Shown here: positions 1-9,440 of the stretch, piece by piece
How positions within the stretch are numbered: position 1 is the first letter of the stretch
Layout: each line of letters begins with the position of its first letter
Origin: an uncultured Bacteroides sp.
Lineage (GTDB): Bacteria; Bacteroidota; Bacteroidia; Bacteroidales; Bacteroidaceae
DNA: 64,000 nucleotides
Assembly (NCBI RefSeq): GCF_963677685.1
Contig: NZ_OY782187.1
Span: forward strand, 124,001 to 188,000
Direction of reading: 5' to 3'
Translations under genes and position numbers: made by a program
The notes under the pieces: generated by a model
What the model was told of the DNA's origin: nothing
Seen by the model: only the letters and a program-made list of their open reading frames with translations
The model's database searches: none

Positions 1-1
1 G

Positions 2-3000
2 TCTTTTAATTTACATATGCCCGAAGACTCTATGCGCTTGGGAGGTCATGTTTCTCAGGCGATACTTGAAGGTACTAAGATCGATTTTGGACGTCTTTCA
101 TATACTTTACAACAATTTAAACTAAATGGCAGCTCTTTTTATGCCGATCTGAATTCACTTAAACCGAATGTTGGCTTTGACGCTTCTCATATTGCTGTGC
201 GAGATGTAAATGTATCGGTCGACTCTTTGTTATGGCAAAAAAACAGACTAAAGGCGATGATTCGTCAGTTTTCTCTGAATGAACGTTCCGGACTAAGTAT
301 CACTGAAGCTTCGGGAAGCTTGGTTACTGACGGTACATCGCTGCGTATACCTTTACTCAAGTTGCTTACTCCTAATTCTCAGGTGAACTTTTCTGGGCAG
401 ACTGCCTGGTTTGTGAAAGATGCATCTCAATCTCCAATTTATGCTAAGCTAGATGCTTTTATAGGAAAGCAGGATGTAATGCTGTTTGCCGGAAATCTGC
501 CGGAAGCATTCAGGAGAGATTATCCTTTTCGGGCACTTAGAGTAGAGGGGGGAATAGAGGGAAGTTTAAAACATCTACAGTTGTCTCGTTTTAAAGTTGA
601 GTTGCCGGGAGCTTTGTCGATAACTGGAGGAGGGGATTTCTTGAATGTGACAGACTCATTGAAGCGTTCAGCGAATCTTGATTTGCAGGCCATTACAGGT
701 AATTTGGACTTTATGGCTAGTCTGCATCCTATGCTTCGTGAAGGAACATTGGCTTTTCCTTCTGGAATCACGCTCGTAGCTAAAGGTGAACTAAAAGATG
801 CACGTTTTCGAACTCTTGTTAGATTAAAAGATGGAGACGGTAGCCTGTCTCTTAAAGCCGATTATGACGATCATTCGAAAGTTTATAAAGGAGATGTGAC
901 GATAGATTCTCTACAAATGAAGCATTTTCTCCCTAAAGATTCTTTATATACTCTTTCCGCATCAGCTGAAATTAGTGGTAGGGGATTGGACTTTGCTTCT
1001 TCACGCTCTGTAGCAAATTTCCGTTGTTCGGTTGATCAACTGCACTATGGACGTTTTGCTGTATCGGATATAGGATTAACAGGAGGGCTGAAAAATGGAA
1101 CATTAAAGGCTATGCTAACAGGTGATAATCAATTGTTTAATCTCTCTGCCAGTGCTGAATATCATTTGAATCAGCCATACACGGAAGGTAAACTTTTACT
1201 GGATGTGAAGCAGATTGATTGGTATAAGTTGGGCTATTATCCTAAACCGATGAAACAACCGTTTGCTTTTACTCTCAAAGCATCAGCTCAGAAAGATTCT
1301 TTGAAAGCTGTTTTGCAAGCCCATGATTTGGACTTTAGCTGCAAATCAAAAGGAACATTAGAACATTTAATAAAGCAATCAAAAACCTTCTCCGAGGTAT
1401 TGCTGGCTCAACTAAAGAATAAGCGCTTGGATCATTCAGCACTGCGTAAAGCGCTACCAACAGCCGGTCTGATGCTGAATGCGGGCACCGCTAATCCGCT
1501 AAATCGTTTTTTGGCTATTAGAAATATTACGTATAAAAGGTTGGCTTTGAAATTTGGAACCACCCCTGATCGAGGTATCAATGGTCGCGCTTCAGTAGAT
1601 GGTTTAGTTGTTGATTCTATTCAACTTGATTCGTTATTTTTAAACATAAAGCAAGATACTACGCGCATAACGATGCGTGGCGGAGTAATAAATGCTCCTG
1701 ATAATCCACAGTTTGTTTTTAAAACATATCTGACAGGAGAAATACGCAATGAAGATGCGGAATTGATGTTGGAGTATCAAAATGAGAAGGGAGAAACTGG
1801 AGTATTACTAGGGGTAAATGTAAAGCCTCGTAACAATGGAATTGTGTTCAAGTTTATTCCGGACGAACCGATTGTGGCATTTAGGAAATTTCGTTTTAAT
1901 GAGGATAATCGTATTTTTTTGCGTAAAGACCGTCATATCTTTGCTAATGTAGAGATGCTAGATAAAGATGGAATGGGGGTTCGTATACACTCTTTGCGTG
2001 ATACAACTTTCCTTCAGAATATGGACATTGAATTGAGGCGTATTCGCTTAGCTGAAATCAGTGAAGCATTACCATACTTACCTCGTTTTTCGGGATTACT
2101 TTCGGCGGAAGGGCATTATGTGCAGACAGCCACTTCTTTGCAACTCTCTACAGAGTCGAATATTGATGAACTTGTGTATGAAAATCAGCGGATAGGTGAT
2201 GTTTCTTTGGGAGTGACTTGGTTGCCAGGTGAAAAGGGTACTCATTATGTGAATAGCTATTTAACTCACGAGGGAACAGAGGTGATGACATTGAACGGTA
2301 CTTATCATTCTGAAGGGGTTGGTAATCTTGATGTTAACGGTACCTTGGAGCATTTTCCATTGAGCATAGCAAATGTTTTTATTCCTGATCAGGCGGTTAC
2401 GCTTTCGGGTGATCTGGATGGTGAGCTTATTTTAACGGGGCAGACGGATAAGCCTGTTGTGAATGGCAAATTAATGCTCGATAGTGTTTCTGTTTTTGCT
2501 CGCCAGGCGGGGGCACGTTATTGGTTTGATCACCGTCCGGTCAATATTGAAAATAGTCGCGTTAACTTTGATAAGTTTGCGATATCTACTACAAGTAAAA
2601 ATCCTTTTATTATCGACGGCTATGTTGATTTTAAAAAGCCGCTTACTCCAATGGCTAATCTGTCTATGAAAGCAGATAATTATACTTTGCTTGATGCACC
2701 TCGTACTAATGAGAGTTTGGTGTATGGAAAAGTCTTTGTGGATTTTAACTCAACTCTTCGAGGACCTCTGAATGCCCTTGTAATGCGTGGTAATATGAAT
2801 TTGCTAGGCAATACGAATGTGACTTATGTATTGCGAGATTCTCCATTGACGGTACAAGATCGTTTGGGCGAGTTGGTTACTTTTACTGACTTTAGTGATA
2901 CGCTTTCTAGAAAGAAAGAAGATGCTTCGACTCTCTCTTTAGGAGGTCTCGATATGTTAATGACGGTGCATATTGATCCGGCTGTTAGACTTAAAGCAGA

Positions 3001-3895
3001 TTTAACGCCTGATCGTAGTAGTTATGTGTCGTTAGAAGGCGGAGGCGATTTATCTCTGCAATATTCTCCACGTGGTGATCTAGTTCTTTCGGGAAGATAT
3101 ACGCTATCGGGAGGAACTTTAAAATATTCATTGCCGATTATTCCACTAAAAGAGTTTACTGTTGATGAGGGGAGTTATGTGGAATGGAAAGGAAATCCAA
3201 TGGAACCTACTTTGAATCTAAAAGCGACAGAGAGAATAAGGGCATCTGTTGCCGAAGATGAAAATTCAACTCGTATGGTTAACTTTGATGTTTCAATAGC
3301 TGTACAAAATGATTTGAAAGAACTCTCTTTGATTTTTGATTTAAATGCTCCGGAAGATAGCAAAGTACAGAGTGAGATTGCTGCGATGTCGTCTGAAGAG
3401 CGGAGTAAGCAGGCAGTGGCACTTTTAGCTACGGGTATTTATATGGCTAATGCAGGCAATAAAAATTCGTCGTTAAATATGAGTGCTGCATTGAATAGTG
3501 TGTTGCAGACTCAGATGTCTAATGTTGCGGGAGCGGCTTTAAAAACGGTGAATATCTCATTGGATATGCAAAATTATGATGCGTCGGATGCTGGAGGACA
3601 GCGAACGGATTATAGTTTCCGTTATGCTCAGCGCTTCTTTAATGATCGCTTTCAAGTGGTGCTGGGAGGAACGATTTCTACCAGCAAAAATAGGAATCAG
3701 ACAGAATCATTTATTGATGATGTGTCATTGGAGTATCGTTTGGATAGCTCGGGAACTCGCTATGTAAGGGTGTTCCATAAGAAAAACTATGAGAGTATAC
3801 TCGAAGGTGAGATTACGGAAACAGGTGTGGGACTTGTACTGCGTAAGAAGATGAATAATTTGGGTGAACTGTTTATTTTTAAACGAAAGAAATAG
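2..3895 (+). CDS. tamB: TamB-like translocation and assembly module protein (5' end outside window)
   Basis: Very large protein (about 1,297 residues visible) that works with a TamA-family outer-membrane protein in envelope biogenesis. The reading frame is open to the left edge, so the N-terminus, including any membrane anchor, is missing; an internal ATG lies at 17. Most of the protein is repetitive beta-strand-rich sequence of the AsmA/TamB kind. The last 400-450 residues carry the family's C-terminal DUF490 features, such as glycine-rich beta repeats followed by a stretch predicted to interact with a barrel, ending in a basic tail. The gene is followed after 5 nt by the TamA-like lipoprotein gene, the usual tamB partner order in Bacteroidetes, which strongly supports the call. 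TamB-type proteins are thought to bridge the periplasm and to move lipids or assist outer-membrane protein insertion; which of these holds here is not visible. Confidence 0.9.
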   Translation, partial: SFNLHMPEDSMRLGGHVSQAILEGTKIDFGRLSYTLQQFKLNGSSFYADLNSLKPNVGFDASHIAVRDVNVSVDSLLWQKNRLKAMIRQFSLNERSGLSITEASGSLVTDGTSLRIPLLKLLTPNSQVNFSGQTAWFVKDASQSPIYAKLDAFIGKQDVMLFAGNLPEAFRRDYPFRALRVEGGIEGSLKHLQLSRFKVELPGALSITGGGDFLNVTDSLKRSANLDLQAITGNLDFMASLHPMLREGTLAFPSGITLVAKGELKDARFRTLVRLKDGDGSLSLKADYDDHSKVYKGDVTIDSLQMKHFLPKDSLYTLSASAEISGRGLDFASSRSVANFRCSVDQLHYGRFAVSDIGLTGGLKNGTLKAMLTGDNQLFNLSASAEYHLNQPYTEGKLLLDVKQIDWYKLGYYPKPMKQPFAFTLKASAQKDSLKAVLQAHDLDFSCKSKGTLEHLIKQSKTFSEVLLAQLKNKRLDHSALRKALPTAGLMLNAGTANPLNRFLAIRNITYKRLALKFGTTPDRGINGRASVDGLVVDSIQLDSLFLNIKQDTTRITMRGGVINAPDNPQFVFKTYLTGEIRNEDAELMLEYQNEKGETGVLLGVNVKPRNNGIVFKFIPDEPIVAFRKFRFNEDNRIFLRKDRHIFANVEMLDKDGMGVRIHSLRDTTFLQNMDIELRRIRLAEISEALPYLPRFSGLLSAEGHYVQTATSLQLSTESNIDELVYENQRIGDVSLGVTWLPGEKGTHYVNSYLTHEGTEVMTLNGTYHSEGVGNLDVNGTLEHFPLSIANVFIPDQAVTLSGDLDGELILTGQTDKPVVNGKLMLDSVSVFARQAGARYWFDHRPVNIENSRVNFDKFAISTTSKNPFIIDGYVDFKKPLTPMANLSMKADNYTLLDAPRTNESLVYGKVFVDFNSTLRGPLNALVMRGNMNLLGNTNVTYVLRDSPLTVQDRLGELVTFTDFSDTLSRKKEDASTLSLGGLDMLMTVHIDPAVRLKADLTPDRSSYVSLEGGGDLSLQYSPRGDLVLSGRYTLSGGTLKYSLPIIPLKEFTVDEGSYVEWKGNPMEPTLNLKATERIRASVAEDENSTRMVNFDVSIAVQNDLKELSLIFDLNAPEDSKVQSEIAAMSSEERSKQAVALLATGIYMANAGNKNSSLNMSAALNSVLQTQMSNVAGAALKTVNISLDMQNYDASDAGGQRTDYSFRYAQRFFNDRFQVVLGGTISTSKNRNQTESFIDDVSLEYRLDSSGTRYVRVFHKKNYESILEGEITETGVGLVLRKKMNNLGELFIFKRKK

Positions 3896-3900
3896 CTTTG

Positions 3901-6228
3901 ATGAGGATGAAAGGAAATATTTATACTAGGAGTAGATGGTTTAGCTTGCTCGTCGTTTGTCTATCTTTGTTGGTAGGTTGTTCTACTACACGTAATCTAC
4001 CTGAAGGGGAGGTGCTGTATACAGGGCAAAAGAAGATACAGATTGAAAACAAGGCAACGAATAGAGCGGGACAAGAAGCAATGACTGAAGTGAATGCTGC
4101 ACTTTCCACACCGCCTAACAATTCTATTATAGGTAGCTCCACGATGCGTTTCCCTTTCCCTTTTGGTTTGTGGGTATATAATGCGTTTGTGAAGCATCAG
4201 AAGGGCGTTGGAAAATGGATATTTCGTCGTTTTGCAGCAAAACCGGTATTGATCTCTAATGTAAATCCGGCTATTCATGCTAAAGCTGCTACTAACTTAT
4301 TGCATGATTATGGTTTTTTCAATGGTCAGGTGGACTATAAAGTTTTGCCTGAAAAAAATCCTAAAAAGGCAAAAGTACAATACAAGGTTGATATGAAGAA
4401 TCCATATCTGATCGATACCATTATGTACGAGCGTTTTTCTGATGATATTCTGAATACGTTGGAAAAAGGAAGGAGGCGTACTTTGTTGCATCCTGAGCAG
4501 CAATTTAATGTACTGACTTTAAACGATGAACGGACAAGACTAACCACCTTGCTTCGTAATAGAGGATATTACTATTTTCGCCCGGATTATTTTAATATTT
4601 TGGCTGATACTACCATGCTTCCGGGTAGAGTTTCAATGAAAATAGTACCAAAGGCAGGTGTGCCTAAAGAGGCTGTGAAACGCTGGAATGTAGGTAATAT
4701 TGCGATGCATTTATATGGAGTGAACGGTGAGGCGCCTAATGACTCTTTGATGTATAAGGATTTAAAAATATATTATCGAAACAAGCTAAAGGTGCGTCCT
4801 TCGGTACTTTACAGGCAATTAAGATTTCATCAGAATCAGTCTTATTCTTTTTTGAGGCAGACTCGTACGCAAGATAAGATGACGCAACTTGGAATGTTTC
4901 GCTATGTAGACATGCTTTATTCTCCACGGGATAGTATGGGTTTATCTGAGCTGCTGGATGTAAACATTAAAACGGCTTATGATTTACCTCTTGATGGAGA
5001 ATTGAATCTGAATGTGACAACAAAAAGCAATAATTTAACAGGTCCGGGAGCATCTTTTAGTGTTACTAGAAAGAATTTGTTTGGTGGCGGTGAGAATCTT
5101 ACTGTCGGTTTAAAGGGCTCGTATGAGTGGCAAACGGGTTCACAGCAGGGAGAGAGTAAATCGGCTATGAATTCTTATGAAATGGGACTTTCCGCATCTT
5201 TAATGATTCCGAGGGTTCTTTTTCCAAAACTAGGAAAAAAAGATTATGACTTCCCGGCTACAACTACTTTTAATGTATATATTAATCAATTAAATAGGGC
5301 GAAATTCTTTAAACTGTTATCGTTCGGTGGAAACGCTACTTATGTATTCAAGCCTACAAGGGTGAGTAAGCATACGGTAGTGCCGTTTAAATTAGTCTTT
5401 AATGTTTTGAGAGATACTACTGCTTTATTCCACTCAATAGCTAATGAAAATCGTGCTTTATACTTAAGTTTAAGTAATCAGTTTATCCCTTCGATGAGTT
5501 ATACTTATACTTATGATAATACTGCTCTGCGGAGACAGAGAAATAGAATTTGGTGGGAAACGACTTTAGCTTCGGCGGGAAATGTGACTTCTCTTATTTA
5601 TAAAGCTTTTGGAGATAGATTTGGACGGCAAAAAGACTTATTAGGAGCTCCTTTTGCACAGTTTTTAAAATTCAGCTCTGAGATTCGTTATAATTGGAAT
5701 ATTGATAAAAACCAATCTTTAGCAATGCGTTTGGGAGGCGGAGTGATCTATTCTTATGGGAATTCTGATGTGGCGCCTTATAGTGAGCAGTTTTATGTTG
5801 GAGGTGCAAATAGTATTCGTGCTTTTACTATTCGTAGTATTGGTCCCGGAAGCTATCGTCCTGTTAGCAATACAAAATACTCTTATATTGATCAGATAGG
5901 CGATGTTAAGCTTCAGGCGAACATAGAATATCGTTTTCGCATTTTGCGGGATTTGCATGGGGCGTTGTTCTTAGATGCAGGTAATGTGTGGTTGTTGAGA
6001 AAAGATTCTGATCGCCCCGGAGGAGAGTTTGCTCTTAAAGGATTAACCGATGAGATAGCACTAGGAACAGGGGCGGGATTGCGTTATGATCTCTCTTTCT
6101 TGGTACTTCGTCTGGATTGTGGGGTGGGGATACATGCACCTTATCAGACAACGCGTAAAGGATACTATAATATTCCTTCTTTCAAAGATGCCCTTGCCTG
6201 GCATCTTGCTATTGGATATCCATTCTGA
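3901..6228 (+). CDS. tamL: TamL: lipidated TamA/BamA-family outer-membrane protein
   Basis: Omp85-superfamily protein, partner of the TamB-like protein encoded just upstream. From the ATG at 3901 it has a signal peptide with lipobox LLVGC (Cys27), so it is predicted to be a lipoprotein, as in the Bacteroidetes variant called TamL. Residues of about 30-400 fit POTRA-like segments, and about 400-775 are a 16-strand-type barrel ending in a typical C-terminal aromatic (GYPF). The barrel contains the family's GGANSIRAF segment, matching the conserved (V/I)RG-type loop region. The open frame could also start at TTG 3898 or ATG 3907; 3901 keeps a good signal peptide. It is almost certainly co-transcribed with tamB. 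Confidence 0.9.
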   Translation: MRMKGNIYTRSRWFSLLVVCLSLLVGCSTTRNLPEGEVLYTGQKKIQIENKATNRAGQEAMTEVNAALSTPPNNSIIGSSTMRFPFPFGLWVYNAFVKHQKGVGKWIFRRFAAKPVLISNVNPAIHAKAATNLLHDYGFFNGQVDYKVLPEKNPKKAKVQYKVDMKNPYLIDTIMYERFSDDILNTLEKGRRRTLLHPEQQFNVLTLNDERTRLTTLLRNRGYYYFRPDYFNILADTTMLPGRVSMKIVPKAGVPKEAVKRWNVGNIAMHLYGVNGEAPNDSLMYKDLKIYYRNKLKVRPSVLYRQLRFHQNQSYSFLRQTRTQDKMTQLGMFRYVDMLYSPRDSMGLSELLDVNIKTAYDLPLDGELNLNVTTKSNNLTGPGASFSVTRKNLFGGGENLTVGLKGSYEWQTGSQQGESKSAMNSYEMGLSASLMIPRVLFPKLGKKDYDFPATTTFNVYINQLNRAKFFKLLSFGGNATYVFKPTRVSKHTVVPFKLVFNVLRDTTALFHSIANENRALYLSLSNQFIPSMSYTYTYDNTALRRQRNRIWWETTLASAGNVTSLIYKAFGDRFGRQKDLLGAPFAQFLKFSSEIRYNWNIDKNQSLAMRLGGGVIYSYGNSDVAPYSEQFYVGGANSIRAFTIRSIGPGSYRPVSNTKYSYIDQIGDVKLQANIEYRFRILRDLHGALFLDAGNVWLLRKDSDRPGGEFALKGLTDEIALGTGAGLRYDLSFLVLRLDCGVGIHAPYQTTRKGYYNIPSFKDALAWHLAIGYPF

Positions 6229-6288
6229 AAAAGGATATATGCGGAAAGAAATGAGTGATAATTAGACTGTCAAAGAGCGTATTTTTTG

Positions 6289-6296
6289 TACTTTTG
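6289..6296 (+). promoter_or_regulatory. Bacteroidetes -7 box for the nucleotidyltransferase gene
   Basis: TACTTTTG matches the TAnnTTTG consensus and lies about 50 nt before the ATG at 6347. No clear TTTG at -33. Confidence 0.55.
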
Positions 6297-6346
6297 CCAA
6301 ATATTTAAGGCGTACTATTAATCTTATTAAATATATTAAGGTGCAT

Positions 6347-7249
6347 ATGAAACCAACATTATTTGTGCTTGCTGCCGGCATGGGCAGTCGTTATGGGGGG
6401 CTTAAACAGCTTGATGGTTTAGGTCCTAATGGTGAAACTATTATGGATTATTCTATCTTTGATGCTATTCGTGGAGGATTTGGCAAGGTAGTTTTTGTAA
6501 TCCGTAAAGACTTTGAACAAGACTTCAGAGACAAAATTTTAAGTAAATATGAAAATCATATTCCTGTAGAATTAGTTTTTCAGGCATTAGATTCTCTGCC
6601 TGCAGGTTTTGCTTGTCCGGCTGACCGAGTTAAACCTTGGGGAACAAATCATGCGGTGTTGATGGGAAAGGATGTTATAAAGGAGCCTTTTGCCGTAATC
6701 AACGCTGATGATTTTTATGGTCGTGATAGCTTTGAAGTTTTAGGAAAGGCTTTGGCTGATATGAATGGTAAGGCTAATGACTACTGCATGGTAGGTTATC
6801 GTGTGGGTAATACCCTTTCAGAAAGTGGATCAGTAGCTCGTGGAGTTTGTGAAACAAATGCTGATGGTTATCTGACTACTGTTGTTGAACGGACAGCTAT
6901 TGAGCGCATAGAGGGTAAGGTCTCATTTAAGGATGAGAATGGTGAGTTGGTTACAATTGGAGATAATACTCCGGTATCAATGAATATGTGGGGCTTTACT
7001 CCCGATTATTTTAAATATTCAGAAGACTACTTTGTAGAGTTTTTGAATGCTAATATGGCTAATTTGAAAGCAGAGTATTTTATTCCGTTGATGGTTAATA
7101 AGCTTATCAATGAAGGAACTGCTCGTGTGAAGGTATTGGATACTACTGCTAAGTGGTTTGGTGTGACCTATGCCGATGATCGTCAGGGTGTTGTGGATAA
7201 AATACAGGCTCTCGTAGATGCTGGTGAATATCCGGCTAAGCTTTTCTAA
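6347..7249 (+). CDS. Sugar-phosphate nucleotidyltransferase family protein
   Basis: A 300-residue nucleotidyltransferase of the NTP_transferase fold. The N-terminal signature LAAGMGSRYGGLKQL (about residues 8-22) is the nucleotide-binding loop of sugar-1-phosphate nucleotidyltransferases, and AVINADDFYG (about residue 125) supplies the metal-binding Asp. Such enzymes activate sugars, cholines or related groups for surface polymers; the substrate cannot be read from the sequence. A GTG six bases upstream (6341) is also in frame, but ATG 6347 begins right at the conserved beta-strand. The gene stands alone, between a promoter box at 6289 and a long inverted repeat at 7290. Confidence 0.85.
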   Translation: MKPTLFVLAAGMGSRYGGLKQLDGLGPNGETIMDYSIFDAIRGGFGKVVFVIRKDFEQDFRDKILSKYENHIPVELVFQALDSLPAGFACPADRVKPWGTNHAVLMGKDVIKEPFAVINADDFYGRDSFEVLGKALADMNGKANDYCMVGYRVGNTLSESGSVARGVCETNADGYLTTVVERTAIERIEGKVSFKDENGELVTIGDNTPVSMNMWGFTPDYFKYSEDYFVEFLNANMANLKAEYFIPLMVNKLINEGTARVKVLDTTAKWFGVTYADDRQGVVDKIQALVDAGEYPAKLF

Positions 7250-7289
7250 AAGAATAATATCTGTAGAAAAGAGAGGTCGTTTTTTATAA

Positions 7290-7345
7290 AATCCCCTTAT
7301 TTAATCCTTTTCCAATGATGGAATATATGGATAAATAAGGGGATT
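7290..7345. terminator. Long inverted repeat, possible terminator
   Basis: Two perfectly complementary 14-nt arms (7290-7303 and 7332-7345) enclose a 28-nt loop, 40 nt after the nucleotidyltransferase stop. The arms contain TCCCCTTATTT. The T-run after the right arm is weak, so it may be a stabilising or processing hairpin instead of a classical intrinsic terminator. Confidence 0.5.
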
Positions 7346-7413
7346 CTTGTTAATGTTAGTTGACATTATGCCTGAATATTGGTATGAAAAAGGCTTCTTT
7401 GTTCTTTATTCAT

Positions 7414-7421
7414 TATCTTTG
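7414..7421 (+). promoter_or_regulatory. Bacteroidetes -7 box for the ABC-F gene
   Basis: TATCTTTG fits TAnnTTTG, 23 nt before the ATG at 7445, giving a short leader. Confidence 0.6.
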
Positions 7422-7444
7422 CGATACGAAAAAACGATATATAA

Positions 7445-9397
7445 ATGATTTCAGTTGAAGGTTTAAAAGTGGAGTTTAATGCTACTCCGCTATTTGATGA
7501 TGTATCCTATGTAATAAATAAGAAAGATCGTATCGCTTTAGTGGGTAAAAATGGAGCGGGAAAATCGACGATGTTGAAGATCTTGGCTGGTTTGCAACTT
7601 CCTACGGCAGGAGTCGTTGCTGCCCCGAAAGATGTGACTATCGGTTATTTGCCTCAGGTAATGATCCTTTCAGACAATCATACAGTAATAGAGGAGGCTG
7701 AATTAGCCTTTGAACATATCTTTGAGATGCAGTCTAACCTGGAAAGAATGAACAGGGAGTTGGCTGAACGAACGGATTATGATTCGGAAGAATACCATAA
7801 ATTGATAGAACGGTTTACTCATGAAAATGAGCGTTTCTTAATGATGGGAGGAACAAACTTTCATGCGGAGATAGAACGAACGTTAGTAGGGCTAGGTTTT
7901 AGTAGAGAAGACTTTAATCGCTCGACTTCTGAGTTTAGTGGTGGTTGGAGAATGCGTATCGAATTGGCTAAATTACTTTTACGTCGACCAGATGTATTAC
8001 TCCTTGATGAGCCAACCAATCACTTGGATATAGAATCAATCCAGTGGCTTGAATTTTTTCTGGCTAATCGGGCAAATGCTGTTGTACTGGTTAGTCATGA
8101 CCGGGCTTTTATCAACAATGTAACGACGCGTACCATTGAAATTTCATGTGGACAGATATATGATTATAAGGTATGCTATGACGATTTTATGGTTTTGCGT
8201 AAAGAACGTAGAGAACAGCAATTGCGAGCTTATGAAAATCAACAAAAGCAGATTCAAGATACAGAAGATTTTATTGAACGCTTTCGTTATAAAGCGACAA
8301 AATCGGTACAGGTACAAAGCCGGATAAAGCAGCTACAAAAAATAGAACGGATAGAAATAGATGAGGAGGATAACTCTGCTTTAAAACTAAAATTTCCTCC
8401 TGCTTCTCGTTCAGGTAGTTACCCTATTATCTGTGAAGGGGTGAAGAAATGTTATGGCGAACATGTGGTTTTTCATGATGTGGATTTGACTATTAATCGA
8501 GGTGAGAAAGTTGCTTTTGTAGGTAAGAATGGGGAAGGAAAGTCAACCTTGGTAAAATGTATCATGGGAGAAATCGACTTTGAAGGCAAACTGACTGTCG
8601 GTCATAATGTGCAAATAGGCTACTTCGCACAAAATCAGGCACAAATGCTTGATGAAAATTTAACTGTTTTTGATACGATTGATCGGGTAGCTGTTGGAGA
8701 TATCCGTACAAAGATTCGTGATATCTTAGGTGCTTTTATGTTTGGAGGTGAAGCCTCGGATAAAAAGGTTAAAGTCCTTTCAGGAGGTGAACGGACTCGT
8801 TTAGCTATGATTAAGTTACTTCTCGAACCGGTTAACTTTTTAATCCTTGATGAACCGACGAACCATCTTGATATGCGGTCGAAAGATGTGCTGAAAGAGG
8901 CTATACGTGAGTTTGACGGAACAGTGATTTTAGTAAGTCACGATCGTGATTTTTTAAATGGTCTTGCGACTAAAGTATATGAGTTCGGTAGTGGTTTGGT
9001 GAAAGAACATTTGGGAGGTATCTATGATTTCTTGCAGCGGAAGAAGATTGAGAGTCTGGACGAATTGCAAAAAGCACCTTCCTTATCTGCTAATACATCG
9101 ACTTCTACTGACGAGGAAAATCAAAGCTCTGTTTCTGAAAGTAAGCTCTCTTATGAGGCTCAAAAAGAGTTTAATAAGAAGGTCAAAAAACTGGAGAAAG
9201 CTATTACTAATTGCGAAGCGGAGATAAATCAACTGGAATCGGCTATTGCTATTATTGAATCTAGAATGGCTACTGTTGAAGGAGCATCGGATATGGCTCT
9301 TTATGAACAACATCAGAAGCTTAAACAACAACTGGATAAAATGGTAGAGGAGTGGGAACAGAAATCTCTTGAACTAGAAGAGACTAAAACAAATTAA
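7445..9397 (+). CDS. ABC-F family ATPase (Uup/EttA type)
   Basis: Soluble protein with two ABC ATPase domains and no membrane segment, typical of ABC-F factors that act on the ribosome. Domain 1 has Walker A GKNGAGKST (residues 34-42), signature FSGGW and Walker B LLLDEPTNHLD. A charged linker (roughly 235-300, rich in E, R, Q and K) is the P-site-tRNA-interaction motif region of the family. Domain 2 has Walker A GKNGEGKST, signature LSGGE and LILDEPTNHLD. The last roughly 100 residues are a predicted coiled coil, as in Uup-like members. At 650 residues the length is normal. Which ABC-F subgroup it belongs to, and whether it relates to drug resistance, is not decidable by eye; the core-gene setting argues for a housekeeping role. 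Confidence 0.92.
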   Translation: MISVEGLKVEFNATPLFDDVSYVINKKDRIALVGKNGAGKSTMLKILAGLQLPTAGVVAAPKDVTIGYLPQVMILSDNHTVIEEAELAFEHIFEMQSNLERMNRELAERTDYDSEEYHKLIERFTHENERFLMMGGTNFHAEIERTLVGLGFSREDFNRSTSEFSGGWRMRIELAKLLLRRPDVLLLDEPTNHLDIESIQWLEFFLANRANAVVLVSHDRAFINNVTTRTIEISCGQIYDYKVCYDDFMVLRKERREQQLRAYENQQKQIQDTEDFIERFRYKATKSVQVQSRIKQLQKIERIEIDEEDNSALKLKFPPASRSGSYPIICEGVKKCYGEHVVFHDVDLTINRGEKVAFVGKNGEGKSTLVKCIMGEIDFEGKLTVGHNVQIGYFAQNQAQMLDENLTVFDTIDRVAVGDIRTKIRDILGAFMFGGEASDKKVKVLSGGERTRLAMIKLLLEPVNFLILDEPTNHLDMRSKDVLKEAIREFDGTVILVSHDRDFLNGLATKVYEFGSGLVKEHLGGIYDFLQRKKIESLDELQKAPSLSANTSTSTDEENQSSVSESKLSYEAQKEFNKKVKKLEKAITNCEAEINQLESAIAIIESRMATVEGASDMALYEQHQKLKQQLDKMVEEWEQKSLELEETKTN

Positions 9398-9440
9398 ACT
9401 TTGTATATGTTTTGAATATTACATAACTCAATAAATAACA